Shown: one piece after another, positions 52,403-60,161 of the stretch
Numbering within the stretch: position 1 is the stretch's first letter
Layout: every line of letters starts with the position of its first letter
Source: Acidimicrobiaceae bacterium
GTDB taxonomy: Bacteria > Actinomycetota > Acidimicrobiia > Acidimicrobiales > Ilumatobacteraceae
Assembly: GCA_024641005.1 (NCBI GenBank)
Contig: JAHEDX010000013.1
Span: forward strand, 1 to 64,000
Reading direction: 5' to 3'
DNA length: 64,000 nucleotides
Position numbers and translations under genes: made by a program
Notes under the pieces: generated by a model
The model's input: the letters and a program-made list of their open reading frames with translations, nothing else
Database searches by the model: none
Told to the model about the DNA's origin: nothing

Positions 52403-52501
52403 GCGAAAAACCCGCCGAGATTTGACACGAAGTTCACAGTAACTCACGCAAATCTAGAATGCACGAGATTGATGTGTTCTTACCGATCTGACCTCTCCGG
52501 G

Positions 52502-53371
52502 TCATCCAGACCGGACGGACATGACCGAAATGGTCACGCAGAGCGCGATTATCACGGCCGGTGCCGCATAGGTCGCCCACCTCGGAACACCCCGTTGACG
52601 GGGGGCCATCACGAAGAACGCGCACACGGCGCCGGCGATCGCCCCGCCGAGATGGCCGCCGACCGAGATGCGATCCCGCAACATGAACGTGAGGAACAAG
52701 TTGATCATCAGCAGGGTCCCGATCGAGGTGTTCATCGGGTTCGCTCCGTGGAGATACGAACCGACGAACGCCAGTGCCATCAGGCCGAAGACCGCCCCGG
52801 AAGCACCAGCCGTCAGGGCGTTGGGATCGAGCAGCAACACACCTGCGGAGCCACCCAGCAGCCCGGCGAAATACACCAGAGCGAAGCGGACCCGGCCGAG
52901 CGTCGGCTCGAGCATCTGGCCCAACAGGTAGAGCAGATACATATTGAATCCGAGATGGATCACGCCGTAGTGCAAGAAGCCCGAGGTGACGAGCCGGTAC
53001 CACTCGTTTCCCTGCCTGAGCAACTGCTCGTTCAGCGCCAGGTCGTAATGGACGCCGGTGAAGCTCCCACCGATGCTCGCCGGGTCGCGAATGGCGGCGT
53101 ACACGAACACGAACAGGTTGACTGCGATGATCGACATCGTGACCAACGCCGGTTGGCGTGCGTTCCAGAACCGTGCCCTCGTGCGGGCGTCGGGCTTGGC
53201 GGCCTTCGCGCAGTCCAGGCAGTGGCTCCCGACCGTGGCCTGCACGAGGCATTCGGCACAGGCAGGTCGGCCACACCTGGTGCACCTGCGTCCGGCTTCG
53301 CGCCCGGGGTGCCGGTAGCACGCCATGGCTCCATCAGCGGCTGTAGGTGGGGGAGGCGGAGGGAGTGACAT
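52502..53371 (-). CDS. Rhomboid-family intramembrane serine protease with N-terminal zinc finger
   Basis: A 289-residue membrane protease. Residues 17-55 form a B-box-like zinc finger (CYRHPGREAGRRCTRC, then CAECL and HCLDC). About six membrane helices follow from residue 75. The catalytic pair is S191 (GASGAVFGLMAL) and H240 (SVGGHLGGAIAG), with the supporting HxxxxHxxxN set H134, H139 and N143 (HYGVIHLGFN). It cleaves transmembrane segments of unknown targets. A proline run opens the cytosolic end. The zinc-finger-rhomboid arrangement is common in actinobacteria. Confidence 0.94.
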   Translation of the reverse strand: MSLPPPPPPTAADGAMACYRHPGREAGRRCTRCGRPACAECLVQATVGSHCLDCAKAAKPDARTRARFWNARQPALVTMSIIAVNLFVFVYAAIRDPASIGGSFTGVHYDLALNEQLLRQGNEWYRLVTSGFLHYGVIHLGFNMYLLYLLGQMLEPTLGRVRFALVYFAGLLGGSAGVLLLDPNALTAGASGAVFGLMALAFVGSYLHGANPMNTSIGTLLMINLFLTFMLRDRISVGGHLGGAIAGAVCAFFVMAPRQRGVPRWATYAAPAVIIALCVTISVMSVRSG

Positions 53372-53387
53372 CAGGGTACGAGAGTAT

Positions 53388-53687
53388 TCACTCGAGGTGA
53401 GCGTCCCACCAACGTCGAAGGTGTTCCCATGCATAGATTCCGGTGTCGTGGCCGTCGGACCACCTGATAGCGATACCCCAGTTGCCGTGAAGTTCGGCCT
53501 CGACAGCCGAGACGCTGTCCGCGGGATACGGGTCGAGCGACTGCTCACGGCGCCCCCGACAACCTGCGCAGGGACAGCTACGCCGCAGCGAGAGGATCGG
53601 AAAGGTTGCCACGACCCCGTCGTCATAGGTGACGCGGAGTTCTCGATCCCGCTCGAGTTCGATGTCGACGGCCTGGGACATCTGCAC
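53388..53687 (-). CDS. DUF971 (gamma-butyrobetaine-hydroxylase N-domain-like) protein
   Basis: A 99-residue DUF971 protein. ELRVTYDDGVVATFPILSLR is the domain's first sheet, SCPCAGCRGR a short Cys motif likely to bind zinc, and GNWGIAIRWSDGHDTGIYAWEHLRRW the typical C-terminal half. The domain is found alone in bacteria and at the N-terminus of carnitine-pathway hydroxylases; its function alone is unsettled, though links to Fe-S protein maturation have been proposed. The GTG (two codons before an ATG) has a TACCGT box six bases upstream. Confidence 0.88.
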   Translation of the reverse strand: MQMSQAVDIELERDRELRVTYDDGVVATFPILSLRRSCPCAGCRGRREQSLDPYPADSVSAVEAELHGNWGIAIRWSDGHDTGIYAWEHLRRWWDAHLE

Positions 53688-53693
53688 GCAGCA

Positions 53694-53699
53694 ACGGTA
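53694..53699 (-). promoter_or_regulatory. Predicted -10 box, DUF971 gene
   Basis: On the minus strand TACCGT ends 6 nt (tgctgc) before the GTG at 53687. It lies inside the stop-codon side of no gene, just before the GGDEF-EAL stop. Confidence 0.48.
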
Positions 53700-53725
53700 C
53701 CCGCGCCCGACGCTGCTCTGACCGG

Positions 53726-55504
53726 TTACATCTGCATGTGCATGCTCATCTGGTCTGCGGCACACGGCTTGCCGACCAGATGGCCCTGCACGAGATCGCA
53801 TCCGGCCGCCCGCAGCCTCCGCAGCTGCTCGAGCCCGGTGACGCGTTCGGCGACGACCTCCATGTTGAGGGCATGAGCCAGGAGCACCAGTGCTCGCACC
53901 ACGCGGGTGTCCGCTTCCGAGGCCCCGCTGGGCAGTGCAAGGCTGCCGTCGAGTTTCAAGACGTCGGCACCCACGTCGGTGAGCAACGACAAGGCGTTCG
54001 ATCCCGTGCCGAAGTTGTCGAGTGCAACGCGAACCCCGACCCGTCGTAGCGCACGTACCGAACGGATCACCTCGTCGGTATCGCTGCCGAGCAGCGTTGC
54101 CTCACGGGCTTCGAGCACGATCTGGCGGGGACGTAGCCGGTACTCACGCAGCATGTCGACGACACGGTTCACGAACGAAGCATTCGCCAACTGGAGCCGC
54201 GACACATTGATGTGCACCGCGAACCGCTGGCCGACCGTGCCGTCGTCGATCCACTTACGCGTCGCCGCGCACGCCTGCTGCAACACCCAGTCGCCGATCG
54301 GAACGATGACCCCCGTCTCTTCTGCCACCGGGATGAATTCGTTCGCCTCGACTCGTCCCCGTTGCGGGTGTGCCCAGCGGAGCAGCGCCTCGGCGGCCTC
54401 GGCCTTTTCGGAGACGGCCGAGAAGATCGGCTGGTACTCGAGATGCAGCTGACCGTCCCGCAAGGCCTTCGACAGGGCTGCCGCGAGCTCGGTACGCACC
54501 TTGGCTCGGCTGCGCAACTGGCTGGTGTACATCGCCGTGCGGGCCCGTCCCGCAGTCTTGGCCGAATGCACGGCCGTGTCGGCATGCGACAACAGCTGGA
54601 CAGCACCCTGATCCGCCGGCTCGGCGCGGATCTCGGCGTCGGTGATGCTGACCCCCACGCTGACCGACACGTCGAGTTCGAGCTGCTTGATCGTGAGTCG
54701 CCCCGTGAGAGCCCGCCGCACGCGGTCGGCGAGATCCATGGCGACGGCCGGGTCCGGAACGTTGGTGCACAGCACCATGAACTCGTCGCCTCCGATACGG
54801 GCGATGAGGTCGTCGGGTCGCACGGCGGTCGCCAGGCGGCGCGCGGTCGAGCTGAGGAGCCGATCACCGACCTCGTGTCCGAGAGCGTCGTTCACATCCC
54901 GAAGGCGATCGATGTCGATCAGGAGGATCGCCAACTCGCCGCCGTCCCCGTCGATTCGACGAAGCGCGTCGGCAGTGCGTTCGAGCGCGGCCGTTCGATT
55001 GAGCAGCCCGGTCGTCGAATCGTGCTCGAGCAGGCGAAGCAACTCGGAGGCCCGCCCCCGCTCGTCGGTCACGTCACGGCAGATCACGCCGATGAATCCG
55101 CCCGATACGGCTTGTGGGTCGTGCCGAACCAGCACCGTCGTGTCATAAACCGTGTTCAACGATCCCGGCAGGGCCAGGTCGATCTCACCGCGCCACACGC
55201 CGCCTTCAGGGTCGATCAGGAGTTGCTGGGGGAGCTGCTCGATCACGTCGCGGAGCATGTAGCGACCATCGGGTGGATCGTCGGGGAGCGACTGTGACGG
55301 GAACAGCCGCGCGCCGGCCTGATTCGCGTCGAGCACCGTTCCGTCGATGCCGATGATCATCGTCGCGGCCTCCGCCGCAGCCAGGACCGCGCGGAGATGC
55401 ATCAGGCTGTCCGGAGATGAGATCGGGGAGAACTCTGCAGGCTGCTCGGGCGCAGGAAGCTGGGAGTTGAGACCGGATGCGGCGGCGGTGTCGTGGTTGG
55501 TCAT
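53726..55504 (-). CDS. PAS-GGDEF-EAL c-di-GMP signalling protein
   Basis: A 592-residue protein. Residues about 35-155 are PAS-like (AATMIIGIDGTVLDANQAG). The GGDEF domain (about 160-325) has an intact active loop (IGGDEF, 238-242) and an I-site (RPDD, five residues before). The EAL domain (about 335-590) keeps E372 in AEALLRW, N433, E465, K517, E553 and Q573, but the metal-binding pair usually read as DDFGTG is DNFGTG (D496, N497). So cyclase activity is likely while phosphodiesterase activity is doubtful. No membrane helices. Confidence 0.9.
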   Translation of the reverse strand: MTNHDTAAASGLNSQLPAPEQPAEFSPISSPDSLMHLRAVLAAAEAATMIIGIDGTVLDANQAGARLFPSQSLPDDPPDGRYMLRDVIEQLPQQLLIDPEGGVWRGEIDLALPGSLNTVYDTTVLVRHDPQAVSGGFIGVICRDVTDERGRASELLRLLEHDSTTGLLNRTAALERTADALRRIDGDGGELAILLIDIDRLRDVNDALGHEVGDRLLSSTARRLATAVRPDDLIARIGGDEFMVLCTNVPDPAVAMDLADRVRRALTGRLTIKQLELDVSVSVGVSITDAEIRAEPADQGAVQLLSHADTAVHSAKTAGRARTAMYTSQLRSRAKVRTELAAALSKALRDGQLHLEYQPIFSAVSEKAEAAEALLRWAHPQRGRVEANEFIPVAEETGVIVPIGDWVLQQACAATRKWIDDGTVGQRFAVHINVSRLQLANASFVNRVVDMLREYRLRPRQIVLEAREATLLGSDTDEVIRSVRALRRVGVRVALDNFGTGSNALSLLTDVGADVLKLDGSLALPSGASEADTRVVRALVLLAHALNMEVVAERVTGLEQLRRLRAAGCDLVQGHLVGKPCAADQMSMHMQM

Positions 55505-55558
55505 GTCGTCCGTCTCGTCATCTGGCCGATCCGTGTGTCCCAGTTGGCTCGTGCTGAA

Positions 55559-56215
55559 TTACCCCGTTCGGACGAAGGTGCCCGTCACGGAGCCTTGGTC
55601 GATCGCGATCAGATTGATGAGCGAGATCACTTCGGTTGCAGGAGCATCATCGGCAACTTCGAGCTGTTGGTTGAGTGCATGAACCGTGAATTGATAGAGA
55701 TGTTGCTCGCCGGGGGGCGGGCAGGGGCCGGTCCAGTCCTCGACGCCGGCCGTGTTCGTCCACTCGTATCCGGGAACGGGGGTTTCGTCTTCGGTCAGAC
55801 CGGTGCGCTGCGGGTCGATGCCGAACAGGATCCAGTGCACGTATCCGGCGGCGTCGAGGTCGACGACGGTGATTGCCAGCTCGGCGGTGCCCGTGGGGAC
55901 ATTGACCCACGTCAGCGCCGGCGAGGCATCGTCTCCGTCGCAGGTCTGACGAACCGGGATCTCGGCCCCGTCCTGCCAGGGCGCGAGCAGCTCGAGGTGC
56001 GCGGTGGGTTCGATGGGCGACGTGGGTTCGATGGGCGACGTGGGTTCGACGACGGCGGTCGTCTCCGGCGGCACCGTCTCGGGTGGTGGATAGATCGGTG
56101 GCGTCATGGTTCGCCCATCGCCGGTCGAGCACGAAACGAGCCCGATCGACACGACGAGAGCACAGCCGACCGAACGGGCGACCGACCTGCGAATCGGAGT
56201 GGAATTGCGGCGCAT
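55559..56215 (-). CDS. YbhB/YbcL-family (PEBP) lipoprotein
   Basis: A 218-residue exported protein. A signal with lipobox LVSC (lipid Cys at 29) leads to a short Pro/Thr-rich linker containing the tandem SPIEPT repeat, then a phosphatidylethanolamine-binding-protein domain (about 85-218): CDGDDASPALTWVNVP is the ligand-pocket motif and DLDAAGYVHWILFGID the second. PEBP proteins bind anionic ligands; bacterial roles are poorly known. The start ATG has TACGAT eight bases upstream. It is divergent from mca across 64 bases. Confidence 0.88.
   Translation of the reverse strand: MRRNSTPIRRSVARSVGCALVVSIGLVSCSTGDGRTMTPPIYPPPETVPPETTAVVEPTSPIEPTSPIEPTAHLELLAPWQDGAEIPVRQTCDGDDASPALTWVNVPTGTAELAITVVDLDAAGYVHWILFGIDPQRTGLTEDETPVPGYEWTNTAGVEDWTGPCPPPGEQHLYQFTVHALNQQLEVADDAPATEVISLINLIAIDQGSVTGTFVRTG
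56004..56049 (-). repeat. 18-base tandem repeat inside the PEBP lipoprotein gene
   Basis: GTGGGTTCGATGGGCGAC occurs twice in tandem (56004-56021, 56022-56039) with a third partial copy. In protein it gives EPTSPI units in the linker between lipid anchor and domain, so the copy number would set linker length. Confidence 0.7.
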
Positions 56216-56266
56216 CAGCGTCGATCGTAGCCAGCGACTCGAACGTCGACCCCGCGCTCGGTCGGG

Positions 56267-56272
56267 TAACGT
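56267..56272 (+). promoter_or_regulatory. Predicted -10 box, mca gene
   Basis: TAACGT ends 7 nt before the GTG at 56280. Confidence 0.46.
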
Positions 56273-56279
56273 TGGACCG

Positions 56280-57218
56280 GTGACGGCCGAACCTCGCACG
56301 ATTCTCACCGTGCATGCCCATCCCGACGACGAAGCGTCGAAGGGTGCCCCGACACTCGCGAAATATCATGCGCACGGTGTGCGAACGGTGCTCGTCTGTT
56401 GCACCGGCGGCGAGGAAGGCGATCTTCAGAACCCGGTCCTCCGTGAGCCGGGGATGCCGTTCCACGGGCTCAGCCCCGCCGACGAGAAGGCCCTCGTCGC
56501 GTCGATGCGTCCCGCCGAACTGGCAAGATCGGCGGCGGTGATCGGCTTCGACGAGGTCGTCATGTTGGGCTACCGCGATTCAGGGATGGCGGAGTCCGAG
56601 TTCAACGAGCATCCCGATTGCTTCCACCAGGCTGATCTCGACGAGTCGACGGGTCGTCTGGTCGAGATCATCAGGCGCACGAAGCCGCAGGTGATGATCA
56701 CCTACAACGACGATCAGCAGGGGTACCCGCACCCTGACCATCTCAAGGTCCACGACATCTCGGTGCTGGCGTTCGAGCGGGCGGGCGATCCCGAGTGGTA
56801 TCCCGAGCTCGGTGAGCCGTACCAGCCCTTGAAGCTGTACTTCACCACCTGGAGCCGCCGCCGCCTCGTCGCAGTTCACGAGGGTCTGCTGAAACACCGT
56901 GGTGAGTCACCGTTCGATGACAAGTGGCTCGAGCGACCCGACACCGACCACCGGGTCACGACCCATATCGAGATCGGCGAGTATCTCTGGGCGCGCACCC
57001 AATCGCTGCTGGCACACGCCACACAGGTCGACCCCACGGCTGCGTTCTGGTTCGGGCTCACCGATGACGAGCTGGCAGCGATCTATCCGTGGGAGGACTG
57101 GATCCTCGCTCGGTCGCTGGTCGGTGACATCCCGGTGCGCGACAACGGTGATGCGCTCGAGGACGATCTGTTCGCAGGCGTCGAGCTACCCGTCGGCGTC
57201 GTCGAGGCGAGCTCGTGA
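56280..57218 (+). CDS. mca: Mycothiol S-conjugate amidase
   Basis: A 312-residue LmbE/PIG-L-family zinc amidase. The zinc site begins with AHPDDE (residues 13-18), and PHPDHLKVH supplies the later His. The segments CCTGGEEGDLQNP and GYRDSGMAESEFNEHP are typical of Mca, which cuts mycothiol conjugates to release mercapturic acids and so detoxifies electrophiles. MshB deacetylase is the close paralogue, but length and FWFGLTDDELA near the end favour Mca. Presence of Mca supports an actinobacterial host. A four-base overlap couples it to the next small gene. Confidence 0.9.
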   Translation: MTAEPRTILTVHAHPDDEASKGAPTLAKYHAHGVRTVLVCCTGGEEGDLQNPVLREPGMPFHGLSPADEKALVASMRPAELARSAAVIGFDEVVMLGYRDSGMAESEFNEHPDCFHQADLDESTGRLVEIIRRTKPQVMITYNDDQQGYPHPDHLKVHDISVLAFERAGDPEWYPELGEPYQPLKLYFTTWSRRRLVAVHEGLLKHRGESPFDDKWLERPDTDHRVTTHIEIGEYLWARTQSLLAHATQVDPTAAFWFGLTDDELAAIYPWEDWILARSLVGDIPVRDNGDALEDDLFAGVELPVGVVEASS

Positions 57219-57451
57219 GCATCCAGTACCGGGTGGTGGTCGGCAAGAAAGACGAGCGGGTCGAGGGCCGCGACGGCGCCGAGGTCGTGATTGCTGTGCC
57301 GATCGACATCGCGTCGCTCGACGGCTTCGATGCGGCGGTCGAGTACATGCGCGGCAACGTGAAGGCCACCGGTCACACCGGACTCCTGCTCGACGTGCTG
57401 AAGTCCGGCGCAGCGACGACGGCGATCAGCCGGCTCGCATCGCAGCCCTGA
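57215..57451 (+). CDS. Small hypothetical protein downstream of mca
   Basis: A 78-residue soluble protein: an N-terminal strand pair (IQYRVVVGKKDERVEG, AEVVIAVPIDIAS), a helix (DAAVEYMRGNVKA) and a C-terminal Ser/Ala-rich part (GLLLDVLKSGAATTAISRL). No family recognised. The GTG start overlaps the mca stop (GTGA), so it is produced with Mca. Its 3' end overlaps the convergent YdjC-like gene by 26 bases, an antisense overlap that could limit either message. Confidence 0.68.
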   Translation: MSIQYRVVVGKKDERVEGRDGAEVVIAVPIDIASLDGFDAAVEYMRGNVKATGHTGLLLDVLKSGAATTAISRLASQP

Positions 57452-58262
57452 GCTCGCGATATCCGATCAGCACGGCACCAGCCTCGTCGACCAGTGCGGG
57501 AAGTGTGGCATCGGCGGTGACGAAGATGTGGTCGTCGATCCATCGCTCGGCGAGATCGGTGAGCGCCCTGACCTCCGGGGTGTCGATGGTCGGTTGCACA
57601 TGTACCTCGGTCACGCCGGGCTGCAGATTCCGCAATGCCTTGGTGACCCGCTCCCTCGACCCGGCGCGCCAATCGTGGTCGAAGTGGTCCGGAAAGACGA
57701 TGCCTGCGTCGCTCGCCAGCTTGCGGAAGGGGAACCCTGCCTGCTCGGCGGAGATGGTGGACGGCAGCCGGATCGGGAGTCGGAACTCGGTGGCCAACTC
57801 GACATAGATGTCGAAGAACTCGGGTCGCAGTGTGATGGCGGTCAGGTGCGGGGCGAGATGGGTCACGTCGATACCCCACGCGATCGCTCGCGTGATCTGA
57901 GCCCTCAGCTCGCGAAAGACCTCTTCGGAGTCGGCGTGTTCCCACAGATCGTCGATGTTCCGAGGGAAACCGCCCTCGCCGGACAGCAGCGAGGGGGCAT
58001 GGGTCAGCGGACCCCAGCGATACATGGCGTGCTCGGCATTGAGGGTGAGATGCACTCCGATGTCGTCGTCCGGCGTGTACTCCGCAGCAGCGTGCCGAGC
58101 CCACGGTGCAGGGATCATGATCGACGCGCAGGTTGCCGACCCTGCACGAACGGCCTGATACACGCCCACGTTCGCGGCGTGACACGACCCGAGGTCGTCA
58201 CACGAGATGATCAGCAGCTTTGCCTCTGCCGGGTAACCGAGACGTTCGACGAGCTGGGTCAC
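57426..58262 (-). CDS. ChbG/YdjC-family carbohydrate deacetylase-like protein
   Basis: A 278-residue protein of the YdjC/ChbG group. LLIISCDDLGSCHAANVG carries the metal-binding Asp pair, DIGVHLTLNAEH the GVHL histidine, and DVTHLAPHLTAI the HxxxH motif, so the metal site of this deacetylase family is complete. ChbG removes acetyl groups from chitin-type oligosaccharides; other members act on different sugars. No sugar operon surrounds it. A TAGCGT box seven bases upstream supports the GTG start. Confidence 0.86.
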   Translation of the reverse strand: MTQLVERLGYPAEAKLLIISCDDLGSCHAANVGVYQAVRAGSATCASIMIPAPWARHAAAEYTPDDDIGVHLTLNAEHAMYRWGPLTHAPSLLSGEGGFPRNIDDLWEHADSEEVFRELRAQITRAIAWGIDVTHLAPHLTAITLRPEFFDIYVELATEFRLPIRLPSTISAEQAGFPFRKLASDAGIVFPDHFDHDWRAGSRERVTKALRNLQPGVTEVHVQPTIDTPEVRALTDLAERWIDDHIFVTADATLPALVDEAGAVLIGYRELRAAMRAG

Positions 58263-58269
58263 GTCCGAG

Positions 58270-58275
58270 ACGCTA
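58270..58275 (-). promoter_or_regulatory. Predicted -10 box, YdjC-like gene
   Basis: On the minus strand TAGCGT ends 7 nt before the GTG at 58262. Confidence 0.43.
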
Positions 58276-58306
58276 GCTGGCCGACACGTGGTGTCGGCCC
58301 TCGCGC

Positions 58307-59464
58307 TCAGAGGCCGTGGACAACCTCGAGCAGACGGTCGACGTCGTCGTCGGTGACATAGAGGGCGATGCCGGCTCGCACCGCCCCCTCGATGCCGAAA
58401 GAGGCCATCGCCTCGAGCGCGTAGTAGTTGCCGTCCCAGACGGCGATGCGTTCGGCCGCGAGCGATCTTGCCACGTCGGTGGCGTCGTGACCCGCCACGT
58501 TGAATGCAACCGTCGGTGCCCGTTCGTTCAGGTCGTGGGGGCCGTACACCGTGACGCGGTCATCGGCGAGGAGGCCGTCGAGCAGTCGGGAGAACACTGC
58601 TCGTTCGTGGGCTTGGATGACGTCCATACCGGTGTCGAGCAGGAAGCGTGCGGCCGCGTCGATGGCGGCGAAGCTCTCGTACGACGGCGTCCCCAGCATG
58701 AAGCGTCCGGGGCCGGTGTCGGGGGCCGGTCGGACCTTGTAGGCATGGAGCCGGTCGAGCAGGCCCGGTTCGACCCAGGTGGCGCTCGCGTGGGGTCCGT
58801 ACCATTTGTACGAGCTGGTGGAGTAGACGTCACAACCGATTGCGGACACGTCGACGGGAGCGTGTGGGGTGAGGTGCACGCCGTCGACCATGACGTAGGC
58901 CCCGGCCGCGTGCGCTGCGGTCGTGATCGTGGCGACGTCGGGCATCGTGCCGATCGCGTTGCTGGCACCGGTGACTGCCACCCAGCGGGTGCGGTCGGTC
59001 AGGAGGCTCGTGACGGCTTCGGGTGGGAGCCGCCCGTTCGCAGGATCGAACTGCGCGAATTTGACGACAGCGCCGGTGTCCTGCGCCATGAGCAACCACG
59101 GCGAGACGTTCGAATCGTGATCGAGCCTGGTGCAGATGATCTCGTCGCCAGGCTGCATGTCGTGACCGATGGCGCGGGTGATCGAGAAGACGTTCGACGT
59201 CGTGGACGGGCCGAACATGATGCTGGCCGCATCGACGTTGAGCAGCCGACCGACGGTGGCCTGCACCTGCTCGAGCAGCGCGTCACAGGCGTCGGCCGCG
59301 GCGAACGAGCCGTGGCTGTTGGCGTTGTTGCCACTCCGTTGCCAGTGTGATGTCGCCTCGATCGCCGAGTCGACGACCTGGGTGCCGGCAGGTCCGTCGA
59401 AGCGGGCCCAACCCTGGTGGAGGCCCTCGGTGACGGCGGGGAAGCGATGTCTCAGATCGAGCAT
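58307..59464 (-). CDS. Cysteine-desulfurase-like PLP aminotransferase, catalytic Cys absent
   Basis: A 385-residue class V aminotransferase-fold enzyme of the cysteine desulfurase-like (TIGR01976-type) group. The PLP Lys is K220 (STSSYKWYGPH), D194 in VMVDGVHLTPH holds the cofactor ring, and FGPSTTSNVFSI binds phosphate. Where SufS/IscS have a persulfide-forming Cys in a GHHCA-type loop, this reads WDGNYYALEAM, with no Cys. It is therefore unlikely to deliver sulfur and may act as a different PLP lyase or aminotransferase. No Fe-S assembly genes are adjacent. Confidence 0.85.
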   Translation of the reverse strand: MLDLRHRFPAVTEGLHQGWARFDGPAGTQVVDSAIEATSHWQRSGNNANSHGSFAAADACDALLEQVQATVGRLLNVDAASIMFGPSTTSNVFSITRAIGHDMQPGDEIICTRLDHDSNVSPWLLMAQDTGAVVKFAQFDPANGRLPPEAVTSLLTDRTRWVAVTGASNAIGTMPDVATITTAAHAAGAYVMVDGVHLTPHAPVDVSAIGCDVYSTSSYKWYGPHASATWVEPGLLDRLHAYKVRPAPDTGPGRFMLGTPSYESFAAIDAAARFLLDTGMDVIQAHERAVFSRLLDGLLADDRVTVYGPHDLNERAPTVAFNVAGHDATDVARSLAAERIAVWDGNYYALEAMASFGIEGAVRAGIALYVTDDDVDRLLEVVHGL

Positions 59465-59470
59465 GATCAG

Positions 59471-59476
59471 ACCGTA
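59471..59476 (-). promoter_or_regulatory. Predicted -10 box, PLP gene at 59464
   Basis: On the minus strand TACGGT ends 6 nt (ctgatc) before the ATG. Confidence 0.5.
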
Positions 59477-59518
59477 CCCGGAGCGGGTCGCGATGCCCTT
59501 GGTGTTCGTGTCGGCGCG

Positions 59519-60052
59519 TCAGCTACACACCGACCAGAGGCCGACGTCGTCGGCTTCGGCATCGCGGGCGGCCTGCACCATCAGATCGGCGAACGTGACG
59601 TTGGGCGGGATCGTGAGCGGCTGGGCGTACCCCTGGCGGACGATCTCGTAGTTGACGAACAAGCCGTCGCTCGCCCGGTACACATAGGCGAGGAGCCGCC
59701 CATAGTCATCACGGCCGACGACGTCACGCTCGAGCCGAACCGGGGTGCCCGGGTCGAGCAGGGACTCGGTGAAGGCGGTGGCCTCCTCGCCGAAGCACTC
59801 GCCAGTCGTGGCCTCGCGGGTGCCGGTCGCCGGGTGGGCGATCTCGGGTGTGTCGATGCCGGTCAAGCGAACCCGCTCTCGGCTGTCACCGAGAAAGACG
59901 ATGATCGTGTCGCCGTCGACGATGCGATCGACCGTGGCATTGGCTTCGATCGTGGATCCGGTCGCCGGCGAGATCGATCCCGGCGTGGCCGACCCGTGCC
60001 CACACGCGACGAGCGCGGTCGCGGACAAGATGGCGAGCGCACGGCGGTACAC
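59519..60052 (-). CDS. Thermonuclease-family (SNase-like) lipoprotein
   Basis: A 177-residue exported nuclease-like protein. The signal ends with lipobox LVAC (lipid Cys at 17). The staphylococcal-nuclease fold follows: ATVDRIVDGDTIIVFL, then RVRLTGIDTPE (first catalytic Arg and acid), GECFGEEATAF and DYGRLLAYVY (second catalytic Arg). The active-site set looks complete, so it could degrade extracellular DNA or RNA at the membrane surface. Length is normal. A TAGAAC sequence and an AGGGAC motif precede the GTG; neither is decisive. Confidence 0.9.
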   Translation of the reverse strand: MYRRALAILSATALVACGHGSATPGSISPATGSTIEANATVDRIVDGDTIIVFLGDSRERVRLTGIDTPEIAHPATGTREATTGECFGEEATAFTESLLDPGTPVRLERDVVGRDDYGRLLAYVYRASDGLFVNYEIVRQGYAQPLTIPPNVTFADLMVQAARDAEADDVGLWSVCS

Positions 60053-60161
60053 GTCCCTGTTCTACCCGCACGGTGTCGCAGTGGCTCGCCACGGCGGTCA
60101 TCGTGGGCGCTCCGACTGGTACGTGCGGGGACCGCGGGTCGGCGCCTATTCGAACGTCGAG

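Noticed and set aside
53399-53750. Upstream extensions of the rhomboid and DUF971 frames
   Set aside because: They overlap neighbouring genes and lack family similarity; the chosen starts match domain boundaries and, for DUF971, promoter spacing.
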